Shown one piece after another: positions 24,005 through 35,307 of a stretch of DNA of 64,000 nucleotides. Under the pieces are notes generated by a model. The model worked only from the letters and a program-made list of their open reading frames with translations, searched no databases and had not been told where the DNA came from. The stretch lies in assembly GCA_033977485.1 (NCBI GenBank), contig CM066993.1, forward strand, positions 69,480,864-69,544,863, in the 5' to 3' direction. Positions within the stretch are counted from its first letter, which is position 1, and each line of letters starts with the position of its first letter. Position numbers and translations under genes: made by a program. This DNA is from Hydrangea macrophylla (taxonomy: Eukaryota; Streptophyta; Magnoliopsida; Cornales; Hydrangeaceae).

Positions 24005-24380
24005 ACTTCCTTTCTTTTTTTTGAACAGTAAGAAGATTTATTAATGATGGAACAAGCTTACAAAGAAGAAGCCAATCACTTGAATCACACATTCTCAACT
24101 TACAATGAAAAGGATATCCCAGAACCCAAAAAATCCCAACCGCCCATGATCAACTATGAGCACCAACATCCACACCCCAATACCGAATCCTAAAGCAAAC
24201 AAATTTCTCACTAATCTTTTATCAAACACCTAGCGGTCAACTTTTACCTATCCCCAAATACATGATGATGGAGATACCATATCCAAAAACAACAAAATAA
24301 TGGTGCCTAGATTTAATTGCATGCGGAAAGTAACACAATTTTCAGACTTCGATATGAAAGACGGAGTTGGACGAACTCGT
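24005..24380 (-). mobile_element. Possible LINE 3' end
   Basis: Read on the minus strand, the sequence ends with AATAAATCTTCTTACTGTTC followed by A's, the style of plant L1 3' tails. The part to the right has no coding frame I can name, and no target duplication was found. Confidence 0.35.
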
Positions 24381-25965
24381 AGTCTCCTTCCTAATTAGAG
24401 AATGGTATATATGTATGTATATGAGTATATACATATGAAGGACATAGACATGTTATATGATATATGTGTGTATATATATATCACACTAAGGATGAGATTT
24501 GAGAAGACACAGTCTGTGCGCCTTATCGTCCATCTTTGCCACCGTTGTACGTTGAGTCGATCTCTTTCATCTCCATCTCCATCTCTTCCACCGCCAATGA
24601 CAAGGGCATAAATGTCTGAAAAATCCAAAAGTATATATCATAAGGATCTATTCTAACACTCTCTTTAGACGGATGGAGTTATTAACAAATAAGAAACCTC
24701 CGTGTCTTTTAACCAATTAATCCCTATAAGTTAGGATTTAATGCCAAATTTCTGTTAAATTTATAGAAATTTGGTGTTAAATCCCCAGTTAGGAGAATTA
24801 TTTGGTTATAGCACACAAGGGAAAAAAATTTGGGGATAAGTCCACGATTAGTGGACATTAATAAATAAAAGTACTTTGACCGGTTGACCAATGTAGTCTG
24901 GGACATTTATACCCCTTCAAATCTCTCTCTCTCTCTGAACGACGCTCAGACGTCTCTCTCTCTCACTCACTCCATCGCCGGTATCATCAATCTTCATCGC
25001 CAGCGCAAAGATCCGACTATATTGGCATCATCATCTCTCTCTCACCCCATCGCCAGTATCATCATCTTCACTGCCATCACAACCGATGCACAGATCCGAC
25101 CATACCACACCGACGTCGCTCACCTACACCCTCCCATCGATCTCTACGTGTGAAGGCTCCGCCGTTAACCACCACTCTAACGCCTGCCGTCGTACTGGAA
25201 CATTGTAGATCTCTCACTCATCGTCCTGAATCGCAACAAAATCCTGCCTATTTGTGCGCTTCATTAGAGCCTTACCTAGTGTTCAAAAGTTTGTACTGTT
25301 CCCATTGTGGAAGCTTGAAACAGAGATTGAAGAACGATTGATATATGTACATGTGTGTGCCTTGGTGGTGTGTAAGGGTTTGTTGGTTAATTGAATCACA
25401 TGTTAGGGCTTGTTTGATTTTGTGAATTGAAAGGTTTGAGAAATTTCATAAAACAACTTCTACTCAGATCTGAGCATTTTTTGCATATGCTTTTTGCATG
25501 TTGGTGTTCTAAGAGAAATTTAAAAACTTTTTTTTTTTTTTTTTGTGAAATTTCACAACTTTTGTTAGTGTTTTAACTTTGTTTAGATCTGTGATTTAAT
25601 TCTCTCACTCTCTCCCATATTTTTGGATCTAAAATCTTCATCTTCTCTTGACCACACAGCTTAATTCTGTATTCCAAACAATACAGAATTAAACTCAACA
25701 AAATTTCACAAACTTTGTTAGTGAAATTTCATAACTTTTATTATTATTTTTTTTGTGAAATTTCACAACTTTTTTTTGTGAAATTTCACGACTTTTTTTC
25801 TTCTTCAGATTTTCATACAAATAATGCTACTTGTTTGGTAGATCTCATCAAGTAGATTTAAGAAATGTAATTTTTTTTTTACCTAAAAACAATGTGTAGA
25901 TTGGAAGTTATGAATTTTTGAAATGTGAAAAAACATTAGAAAAATTGTTAAGAGAGTCAGATGAC

Positions 25966-26096
25966 CAGGTCGTCGGAGGTCAGACGAGGCCGCCGGAGCT
26001 CAGGCGAGGTCTGGTGGTGGTCGTCCGAGGTCCGGCGAGGTGGTCGGAGCTTCGGGGAGGTGGTCGGAGCTCCGGCGAGGTCGTCGGAGTTCATGG
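25966..26096. repeat. GC-rich tandem repeat of GGTCGTCGGAG-like units
   Basis: Repeats of about 18-24 bp built from GGAGCTCCGGCGAGGTGGTC and variants. They sit close to the right end of the MULE. The composition is far more GC-rich than the surroundings. Both open frames over it are repetitive (RRG, SSEV), so they are taken as by-products. Confidence 0.7.
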
Positions 26097-27821
26097 TAGT
26101 ATCACGGCCGTTGGGTAGCAATTTCAGCAAAATGGTGAGGTTAGTTTAGTCAATTGAAGGAAGAGAGAACTTATGACTAAAACCTTTTGCTTGTTGGACC
26201 TAATACTAAAACATTACCCTAAAATGGATTTATCACCATTTGCCCCTTAAATTTAAACCTAGTTATAAGACATAATTAACATGCTATAATCTTAAATAAT
26301 ATTAGTAAATTATGTTCTGGAGTTATATATTATATATTATACTTATTATTTATTTAGTTTTAAATAAATAATAATGGTGGGTTTAATTAAAATAAAAAGA
26401 TATGTTTAGTCATCATTGTGCTAAAAATAGTTTTAATATATACATATATATATATATATTAAGTAAATTGTAATATTTTGGAATATTATATCATATTCTA
26501 AAATTATACTTTAATAATTACATATTGTAGTACTATTTATTTAGTTAAATAAATAATAAAAGTTGGGTTTAAAGTATGATAATTAGGTAATAGATACCTA
26601 ATGAATCTTTTAAAAATATAGAAAATTATATGGTCGATCCCAAGGCCTAATGCCATTATTTTATAAATTATTTATTATAAAACCCAAACTTTAGTTTTAA
26701 TATATTATAGTTATTATTTATTTGGACTTCAATAAATAGTAACTGATAGTTTTAAATTATGATAAATAGATAATAAATATCTATTGGCCCATTTTAAAAT
26801 TCGAGATATTATATACTATGTCCTAAGGACATAAAGGACTGTTTTATAATTTTACAAGTTATAAAACTAAATTTTGATATTTTTAATATATTATACGGAA
26901 CCGTTTATTATTGTTTTAATTAATTTAAATACCAAACGAACTCCGAAAATTATGAGAAAAATACTACTAGCCTAATTTAAGGTCTAGTATTTAATAAAAA
27001 TATTTATAAGGGTCATATGTTTCTCTAAACTATATTTTATAATTATGGGACCCCGCAGTCTATTATTAGACGTTTTAAACTTCAGAAATCCATAATAAAT
27101 AAACTGTAGCTCAGAAAAATACGCGGTCAGTTCCTAGAGTCTTAGAATAATGTCTAGAATATTTCCTTAAAGTTTGGTGACCTTTCAACACGGTCAAAAA
27201 TACAGCTTATCTTTAGGGCCCAAACTGGTATAGAAAACCCAGCCTTTTATGCGGCGGACTCCGATTTGAGTCTAGTCAATGGCGTTGGACTCAGAATGAT
27301 GTCTGGATCATCATGTTGAGGTTTAGGAACCCACCCGGCACAATTACCATTATGCCCCTGATTTTAGTAAGCTTATTAATCAACGTTCTATGTAATTTTA
27401 TATTTTGTAGGAACCACTACGCTAACTGTTACGCACCCGCTTCGAGGTGAGTCGTCCTAACTCACTTGGTATATTATAGAATTACTCTGTGTATATCGTA
27501 TGAATATCCAAGGGGTCCTGTGTGGACCTAATTGATGAATAATATATATACGTGAATGTCAAGATTTATTATCTGTACGATGAACGCATGTTAGATAACT
27601 ATACTCCATATTAGTTATTAATTGCTATTATTCAGGCTTATTGTGCTTTACAATTATACAATCACATGAACATTCATATAAACATAGTCGAGTCGTGATG
27701 TCAATGTTGACGTCTGCATGGTTAGTCAAGGGGACTAACCCAGTCAGGTTGTCATACATGTTGAAGTGGATCGTGGAGGTCCGAGTGGTACAGTAAAGTA
27801 AATGGGAACAACGATGAAACT

Positions 27822-28109
27822 GCTATAGGGCCCTGCTAGGCGACGATAGCCAGAGTTTCCATTGAAATCATTGAAGTCATGCATAAGTTGATGGTTGATA
27901 CGCTATAGGGCCCTGCTAGGCGACGATAGCAATGTATCCATCAGAATACAATAGTTACCTTTCAAATGCTATAGGGCCCTGCTAGGCGACGATAGCGCTG
28001 TAACTATTCTATTCTCCCGGCAAGGTCACGAGGACCTAAGAGTACAATGGTTACACTATTTCTTTTTAAAACCAAAAACTGCTATAGGGCCCTGCTAGGC
28101 GACGATAGT
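27822..28109. repeat. Four dispersed copies of a 29-bp repeat
   Basis: Each copy begins GCTATAGGGCCC and ends GGCGACGATAGC; copies 1-3 are identical and copy 4 differs only in its last base. They start at 27822, 27902, 27968 and 28081, separated by unique sequence of 37-84 bp. The ends GCTAT/ATAGC are complementary, so each copy can form a short stem. They lie in the 3' part of the inner LTR-like element. Confidence 0.9.
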
Positions 28110-29629
28110 AACGTAATCATTCTACTCTGAGCTAACGGCGTTACACTGGTAATGTAACAAGTCACATGAGTCAGTTGTGGTGTCTGTGGTCGAGTAAAGT
28201 CGAACATATCGATGGTGCATTGTATCTTATCTCATTCATATTACTGTCATAAATCATATGTATACAGATAATGCTTATCAAATGCGAGATATCTGTTGCG
28301 CTTGTATATTATTTGTATTAGGAGTGATCGGTTAGGTCAACTCACTTAGCTTCAAAAGCTAACGGCTCTCCTTCCTGCCCTGGACATATCACGTCTAGAT
28401 TTCACAGGTGACGACTCTCAAGACGAGGTCTATCCAAAGGGACGCGACAGATGTACAAATTGAAGTGAAGGACTCCGATATAGTCTTATTTAGAATTACT
28501 TAACTTGCTTTATTATCTTCTATCTGAGGTAATGCTTTAGATATGTAATAACCCGACATTTGAGATCTATTAAAGAATACCAATAGGTGTTTTTATGCTT
28601 CTGCTTACTCTGTTACCATGTGTAGAATGTAGAAATGGCAATCAGTTAATGTAACTCATCATTCCCTATGGGTCCAGAAAGGAAATTTTAAAATTTCCCT
28701 ATTTTTGGCTACTCCGGGGTGTGACACTCGCGCGGGTCGCGCGCGCGAGATGTCACAGAATCGTTTTCTTCTTTCTTTTTCCCCTATTTTGAAATCAAAG
28801 GTTGGTTTTTACCCATTTTGAAAACTTAATCCCAACAGAACTTCCAATATATGAATCTCTCCCTTTTTCCGCATAGATTTCAAATATGAAATCAGAATTT
28901 CATAAATCAATACACAGCTCTAGCTTTTATCAAAAATCCGAAAGGCGACAAAACTTTAAGTCGACCATTCGTCGCAACCGTTATGAATTAGCTTTTGAAA
29001 TTTGAAATGGAGCCTCGTGGGATCGAGACCTTTCATTTAATATAAAGAAATCACGTTTCTGCGATAGTTTTTCTGCTCGCTATTTTCGGACCCTTAACGG
29101 TATATATATGAAATCTACATACATATGTATATATATAACTACACTAACAGTTTAAATAAACTGAAATTAAAAACATGAAATTTACAGAAGCTTACCCAAA
29201 TCCAATTCCACAGCTTGAAATGAACTCACAGAAGAACTATGGTTATGTGAGTGTATAACTAATCATATGTGTGTTGTGCAAATAACAATATATGTGTGTG
29301 TGTGTCCCCGAGATAGAGAGGCAGTGGAGAGAATGAGAGTGCTCAGAGAGTTGGTGAGAAATTTGAGAGGTTGAGGTCAAAATATAAAGCAATAGGAAAT
29401 GTTGGCCCCCAAGTTGTTTGAAGCATAAGCTTCCAACCTCACAAACTTACACACAGATACACGCACATACCGTGCACCAAATGTTTGGTCTCCAAGTTCT
29501 AGTGAGAAAAGCTTGTGTGTGTTGAGCTCACACAATGATACACACACAAGTACAATTAATACTGAACAAATCTCAAATCTGGAATATTTGTATCAAAGCA
29601 CGAAATTAAATACGGGGTATTACAGACAG

Positions 29630-30436
29630 CACATGGTCGGGCTAACCAAGTCAAGCGGAAATGTGTGTGTAGATATATATATCTATATCTATATCTATAT
29701 CTATATCTATAATTCTATAATATATATAAATATACCAATGTATATAAGTGTTTTACACTTTTATCAATCGGTGCACTTTCACTTAAATAATTTTTTTAGA
29801 GTCTTACCAATGTGCATAATGTACCATTTTTTTTTTTGGTCCGTCCATAAGAGTCCTAACTTTTTTATATTTCTTCTTTGGATATATCATGTTATATATG
29901 TTATATACAATCCCTATTGTTTATCAACTCCTTTATATAATGACATACCACATTCCTATTGTGTCACAACTTCTTCCAAAACAACTCATAAAAAAATAAT
30001 TAATCACACTTTAGTTCATGGTTGGTTTCGTTTTTTTCTTTTTTTAAGTGAACTCACCGCGGTTGTTTTTTTTGTTTTTTTTAATCCTAGATTCATATGG
30101 TGGATTACTTACCCCGGCCACTTTTGTCCAAGGTTTTTTTTCTTTTTTCTTTTTTCTTTTTTCTTTTTTCTTTTTTCTTTTTTCTTTTTATAAAATTTTT
30201 AATTTTGCCTAACAGTTGTTTTTTTTTTTTCTTTCCTATTCCTTTTTTTTAACAAACTTATAACTCCCTTCAAAACCCCTTCCATTAAAATACCATCCCA
30301 AAAAAGAATGTTTTTCTTTCTTTTTTTTTTTTATCATGTGAGTAACACATGATACAAAATATTAACAACATGATATTTATTTATTCATTCTTTTAGCCAT
30401 TACGTAATATTGGACAAAATTATCCTTTGTTGCACA
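29630..30436. other. Microsatellite-rich sequence without a gene
   Basis: It contains (TCTATA)n at about 29,680-29,712 and a (TTTTTTC)n run at about 30,130-30,188. The long open frame over this stretch is low-complexity (isoleucine-tyrosine and phenylalanine runs) and is not called. The stretch 29,740-29,830 is imperfectly repeated at 31,626-31,700 (shared TAAGTGTTTTACACT and AATCGGTGCACTT). Confidence 0.6.
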
Positions 30437-30775
30437 CAGGGTCGGTCCCGAGTATTTGGAGGCCCGGGACGAACTACTAAAAGGGAGGCCCCTATACTGG
30501 TGCCCCCCGAGGTGATTTTTTTTTTTTTTTTTTGATTTACTTATATACATGATTGGCAATTTTTTTAGGGTGTCTACTTGTATATAATTGGCGGTTTTTT
30601 TGGGTTCTATTTATAATATGAGTCTATTTGTGAAACTTAAATATTGTATGGTGTCTTTTAAAATTCTAGGGGGGCTATTTCTAAAACTCAAAAAATTCTT
30701 ACACTAAAGTGTAATTTTCAAAATTCTAGGGCCTGTGCTTTTGAGTTTTATATACATGTGTATGTATATATATAT

Positions 30776-30955
30776 GAGTCTGGCTCCAGTGCGCACTGGG
30801 TGAACGTACTGGATTTTTAAGTCTAAAAATATCACGGGGCGCCCCACTGACCCACGCCTAGTCCCGCGGCCCCATTGCCCTGTGGTTTTTTTAGCCTTAA
30901 AAAATCCAGTGCGTTCACCCAATGCGCTTATCCAGTGCGCACTGGAGCCAAACTC
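30776..30955. mobile_element. 180-bp MITE nested in the hAT element
   Basis: The left end is GAGTCTGGCTCCAGTGCGCA and the inverted right end GAGTTTGGCTCCAGTGCGCA. It is flanked by TATATA on both sides, so a TA duplication is possible. A related copy, split by a solo LTR, lies at 47,921-49,155: both have an internal inverted pair around TTTTTAAG(C/T)CTAAAAA. Confidence 0.75.
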
Positions 30956-31144
30956 TATATATATAGTTGATGTCACTAAATTAGGCTTTGAGCCCCTTTG
31001 GGGGGCCTAACATTATTGAGGGGAGCCTAATAAATGCAAAATACTAAAAAATCTCAAGATAAAAATGTAATTATGAAAATTTTATGGTGGCCCCTCAAAA
31101 TTTAATGAACTTTGGGGGCCTAGGGCGGTTGCCCTTTTTTGCGC

Positions 31145-31145
<1 letters not shown>

Positions 31146-31185
<40 letters not shown>
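31146..31185. repeat. Run of 40 C
   Basis: Forty consecutive C inside the hAT element near its right end. It follows GGGCGGTTGCCC and TTTGCGCA. It is long for a homopolymer and its assembled length may be inaccurate. Confidence 0.9.
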
Positions 31186-31186
<1 letters not shown>

Positions 31187-31215
31187 CGCCCTCTTATGCC
31201 GGCTGTGGTTGCACA

Positions 31216-32329
31216 TATAATTGCCCTTGATTGTACACCAAACTTTAAGCAATTTCGCTCTAAAATTTTCAACGACTCATAGAAGAGACAAAAATGTTAT
31301 ATTGTTAACACTTTTACATCATGTGTTGGTAACATGATACAAAAATATTCTTTTTTTTTATGACAACATAACATAAGGGGTGTTAGTTAAAAGTTATAAT
31401 GTTGAGGGGTAGTTGAAAAAAGTTCATAGTTGAAGGGGCATTAGCATAATTACCCCTTTTTTTTGGACTCTATGGTGGATTACGTTTTTTAAGTTGCTTG
31501 ATGGAATGGTGGATTAGTAACATATATCTCTTAAAGAGTTATAATAAATGTCTATGAAGAATTTTAGGACTCTTAACTATACTCTTATTATCAATTCTTA
31601 GTATCATTTTTTTATATAATTGCACTGAAGCCCTTAAGTGTTTTACACTGTTATTAATCGGTGCACTTACTTAAGTGATTTTCTTAGAATTTTAATAACC
31701 TTTATTTTATTTTATTTTATAGTATGCCAATATATATATATATATATATATTTTTTTGGGGGGGTGGGGGCGGGTTGGGGTTTCATCCATTAATTAAAGT
31801 CTTCATTTTTTCTTCTTCTTTTTTTTTTTTTATATCAGGTTTATGTGTTGTACAAAGTTGAGATACGTTTAGCAAACCATTGCTAACTTTTCGATGGACT
31901 CCAACGGAGGATTAGTAACATATATCTCTTAATAGTTGTAGTAAATATCTATTATAAAAATTATTGGACTCTTTGTTATAATCTTGATATCAATTCTTAA
32001 TATTACATGACTCTTTTTAAAGACTCCCGATTTGTTTTCTTCTTCTTCTTCTTCTTCTTCTTCTTCTTCTTCTTTTTAAAAGCCTTTGTTTTGTCCATCC
32101 ATAAGGTGCCTTCCCTTTGATAACTTTAACAAGAGTAAAATTGAGTACACTTTTGAAAAGAGTCAGTTATTTAAAAAGAGTTATCCAAAATTTAACCACA
32201 ATTTTATTCTTTTGAAAGAGCTATATGTAGATACAAATATACAATTGATGATGCAACCTATTTCTTAATAAAATATATGAACTCCTATTGTTAATAAAAT
32301 ACACAATTCAAAGTAAACTTTAAGGATTT
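31216..32329. other. AT-rich sequence with direct repeats, no gene
   Basis: An imperfect direct repeat pairs 31,488-31,606 with 31,885-32,005 (shared GTAACATATATCTCTTAA and ATCAATTCTTA). It also holds (TA)n plus a G run at about 31,733-31,775 and (CTT)n at 32,037-32,072. No coding sequence was recognised. Confidence 0.55.
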
Positions 32330-32338
32330 TTTTTTTAA

Positions 32339-33008
32339 GGCCTAATTGCACTTTACCCCCTCGTACTATGCACGTGTTTTCAATTGGGTACATGAACTTT
32401 TTTTTTTTGCAATTGGATACATGAACTTTCATTCTCTTTCCAATCAGATACATTTGATGACGCCGTTAGTTTAAAACTAACGGAATTGCCTAGAATTGTT
32501 CTTTTTTTGCAATTGGGTACATGAACTTTCATCCCCTTTCCAATCAGATCCATTCTGCCAAATTTTGACCATTTTTTATAAACCCCTTTACTACTTTTCG
32601 ACATCAAAAAGAGATAAAAACCCCATCACTGGAACAGAAAAATGGCTAATTTGGAACCTCTTTTTTTGATTTTATGTCAAAACAGATGATTTAATCTATT
32701 GACAGACAAATAATATTGAGCTAAACAAAACAAGGCTGCAACATATATTTTTTTGTGAAATTTTGAACCTATTTTTTTCATTTGATCTGTCAAAACAGAT
32801 GATTTTATCTGTTGACAGATAGATAATGTTGAGCTAAACAATACTAATTTTCTTATCTTTTGGCCTTTTGGGATGATTTTTTTATTTCAAGTATTTGTTC
32901 GAGATCAACGCAATGGGCTTCAAAATTTTGCAAAAAAATATACGTTGCAGCCTTATTTTGTTTAGCTCAATATTATTTGTCTGTCAATAGATAAAATTAT
33001 CTGTTTTG

Positions 33009-33043
<35 letters not shown>

Positions 33044-33359
33044 TTCCAAATTAGCCATTTTTCTGTTCCAGTGATGGGGTTTTATCTCCTTTTGATGTCA
33101 AAAAGTAGTAAAGGGGTTTATAAAAAATGGTCAAAATTTGGTGGAATGGATCTGATTGAAAAGGGGGTGAAAGTTCATATACCCAATTGCAAAAAAAGGA
33201 CAATTCTAAGCAATTCCGTTAGTTTTAAACTAACGGCGTCATCAAATGTATCTGATTGGAAAGGGAATGAAAGTGCGTGTATCCAATTGCAAAAAAAAAA
33301 GTTTATGTACCTAATTGAAAACACGTGTATAGTACGAGGGGGTAAAGTGCAATTAGGCC
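32339..33359. mobile_element. Fold-back MULE-type MITE, 1,021-bp hairpin
   Basis: The left arm (32,339 to about 32,750) and right arm (about 32,935 to 33,359) are inverted copies of each other over some 420 bp, with a spacer of about 190 bp. The ends are GGCCTAATTGCACTTTACCC in both orientations. TTTTTTTAA flanks both sides (32330-32338 and 33360-33368), a 9-bp duplication typical of Mutator-type elements. Open frames on either strand over the arms mirror each other and are not genes. A transcript would form a long, slightly mismatched double-stranded RNA. Confidence 0.9.
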
Positions 33360-33368
33360 TTTTTTTAA

Positions 33369-34816
33369 TTTAGAAAAAGACCTTTACTTCTACTAACTTA
33401 TGCCTCTTATCAACTCCCTTCTATTTATTTTTTTCCTCAACCTACACGGATTATATTCTCTAATTACCAGACATTACATAATGTGTAGGATTGTTTACAT
33501 GCTACATTAAATATTACTATTGATATTAAATCTGCCAAATTTATCCAAATAGGTTTCTAAATCCAAAAATGTTCTCAAATTCAACTAAAAACCTTATCCA
33601 AAAGAGTAAAGATTGAGGCACACCCAAAGACCAAACTTTTGGGACACAACCCAAAATTGGAGGTGGATTAATTTTCATTTCTTTGTAGATTTTAGTATTT
33701 TAATTAAAAAATAAAAAATAGTCATTAGTGGTTTAGTTAACATTTTCTAAAAATTAATATTCGTGATTGATCTTATAGTAAGTAACTAATTTGGAGCAAT
33801 ATTTTCTACGATATTATATACTGACTTACGTAAAAAAAGCTTATCAAAAATAGCAATATCAATATAAACTACAAAAAATAAGACTAAGATAGTTATTCCT
33901 TTTTTAATACCCATGAGTACTTCCAAAGAGGGTAGCAATTTGTTTATTGAAGATAGATTAATAATCTTCCTAAAAAGCATGATAATTTGAAATTTTAGAT
34001 TTTGTTCTTTTTTTAGTAAATGCTAGATAAAATGTAAAGTTTTTCCTAATTGTCTACTTGATGATAATTAAAAATTACATGTGTAAACAAAGCAAGACAA
34101 TGTAAAATTTTAGCTTATTTTGTTATTGTATTGGTGAGTTTACGATAAAATGGGGAGATATAATGCAAAGTGTTACCTAATTGTATGCTTGATGATCATT
34201 AAAAATTACATGCGATGACTACGCTAATAAAGTGGATAGAAATATGCATTTTTTTTTTAATTTAATAGAAAACTGTATCCATATAGACTTTATTGAAAAA
34301 ATAAGTAAAATCGGATCGCAAATGATCTATAATAGAAAGAATAATATCTATATTATATATGTACCAACTCCCTTATAAGTGTTGTACATTTCTTTCGACA
34401 TACCTCATTGCACAATTTCAATTGGTTAGAATTTTATGTTGTATGTTTTAGTTTTTAGGAATCCTACTTCGGTATAATCACGTAAGGACACGAAATTGTT
34501 GATTACACAATTACTTTATCAATTAATTATGGCTACCACTATTGCCAAACTAATAGTAGCTATTGTCAAAGTAAATCGGCTATGCGGTTTTTTGCACCAT
34601 TCCTACTCTCCTTCAACTCTTAAAAAGAACTCTCTATACTTACTTTTTATATATTTTCCTTATTGCATGTCCATTATAGAGGGGGGGGGGGGGGGGAGGC
34701 AAGATATATAATAGTTATAATTTCCACTTAAAATAAAATGTACAAAAAAAAAGTAGGATATATAATAGTTATAATTTTCACTTAAAATAAAATGTACAAA
34801 CAACGTGACCGCATAG
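33369..34816. other. AT-rich sequence, nothing recognised
   Basis: No coding or terminal-repeat signal. A short direct repeat pairs 34,020-34,095 with 34,145-34,210 (TTTAAAAATTACATG type), and a G run lies at about 34,680-34,696 followed by a short duplicated stretch (AGGATATATAATAGTTATAA, twice). Confidence 0.5.
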
Positions 34817-35307
34817 TGTTATCCAAAATATATATATTGGGATGTATAAATCTGAAATTAGAAATACTTACTGATTTGAGATAAAAATAAATACAGTATA
34901 AATTTGAGAAAGAATCCGAGCCCAGTTAACTGTTTCCTTAAGAATAATTTGCTCCCTCTCGGTGCACAAGGTTGATGAACAATCGTCTCCCAAGATAGAA
35001 CGGATTTACAGTTCTGTATAAGTTGCACTCCAATATGCAGAACCCAACGAACACAAATATATGTATAACACTCGAACATACATAATTCTAATATCCAGAG
35101 AGAGAGAATAAATTTTTTTTTTATATATATATTTTTAAAATGAATGATCAAGACCCATATATATAGGTTGCAAGAGACTGTTCGTCAACAGTCACAACCC
35201 TTCGAAAGGAGACCGTTCGTCAACAGTCACAAACATTCGAATAAGGGGTTGTTTGGCAAAACCCATATACAACACTAAATTCCAATTTATCATTCAATTT
35301 TCCAACA
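34817..35307 (-). repeat. 3' LTR of the decayed copia element
   Basis: 491 bp. On the minus strand it starts TGTTGGAAAATTG, directly after the polypurine tract. A TATA-like stretch CTATATATATGGG lies near 35,155. A short internal duplication CCGTTCGTCAACAGTCACAA is seen at 35,180 and 35,211 (TGTTCGTC in the first). Confidence 0.9.

Larger units (their letters stand above)
22598..26246. mobile_element. MULE (Mutator-like) element nested in the inner LTR-like element
   Basis: The terminal inverted repeats are GGGGTAATTAGTGATAAATT at the left and, inverted at the right, GGGGCAAATGGTGATAAATC; both continue with CATTTTAGGGTA. TTAAATTTA flanks both ends (22589-22597 and 26247-26255), a perfect 9-bp duplication as expected for Mutator. 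No MURA transposase was seen, so it is non-autonomous. The interior carries tandem repeats, GTGAAATTTCAC palindromes, a (GA)n-(G)n tract and leader-like TC-rich stretches at 24,920-25,050. The small open frames over the tandem repeats do not look like genes. Confidence 0.85.
20560..28726 (+). mobile_element. Inner LTR-like element nested in the outer one
   Basis: It starts TGTAATAACCTTG and ends CTCCGGGGTGTGACA, so TG..CA. It splits the CpG-rich block of the outer LTR: the left flank is CTCGT (20555-20559) and the right flank CTCGC (28727-28731), a 5-bp duplication with one change. Without the MULE inside it is about 4.5 kb. It holds a pyrimidine-rich stretch (21,420-21,660), a GA-rich leader (21,755-22,000), long AT-rich spacers and four copies of a 29-bp repeat. 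No coding domain was recognised. It could be a very long solo LTR or a large non-coding LTR element. Confidence 0.75.
18997..29624 (-). mobile_element. Outer LTR-like element (probable solo LTR), interrupted by a second element
   Basis: The plus-strand ends are TGTGACGCCCCGCC and TACGGGGTATTACA, so the minus-strand copy starts TGTAATACCCCG and ends in CA. GACAG flanks it on both sides (18992-18996 and 29625-29629), a perfect 5-bp duplication. Without the nested insertion it is about 2.5 kb. The left part (19,090-20,558) is closely similar to 51,360-53,310 in another solo LTR of the window, with shared landmarks GAGTCCTAGACTCCGAGAG and AAAGCGGGTGGACTAACA. No gag-pol was found, so it is best read as a solo LTR of a large-LTR retrotransposon. 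Confidence 0.8.
30437..31207. mobile_element. Non-autonomous hAT element, 771 bp
   Basis: It starts CAGGGTCGGTCCCGAG and ends ATGCCGGCTGTG. GTTGCACA flanks it on both sides (30429-30436 and 31208-31215), a perfect 8-bp duplication as for hAT elements. Subterminal GC-rich phrases (GGGCGGTTGCCC) resemble the end of the hAT at 11,760-11,830. No coding sequence. It contains a nested MITE and a 40-C run. Confidence 0.85.

Noticed and set aside
25918..26149. Arginine/glycine-rich frames
   Set aside because: They come from a short GC-rich tandem repeat and have no conserved context.
27822..28109. CRISPR-like array (29-bp repeats with spacers)
   Set aside because: Only four repeats, spacers of unequal length (37-84 bp), no cas genes, and plainly within plant LTR-like DNA.
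29513..30193. 226-codon open frame
   Set aside because: It spans the edge of an LTR, a TCTATA microsatellite and a T/C-rich run; the peptide is low-complexity with no domain.
33071..33373. 100-codon open frame
   Set aside because: Mirror image of frames in the opposite arm of the hairpin MULE.
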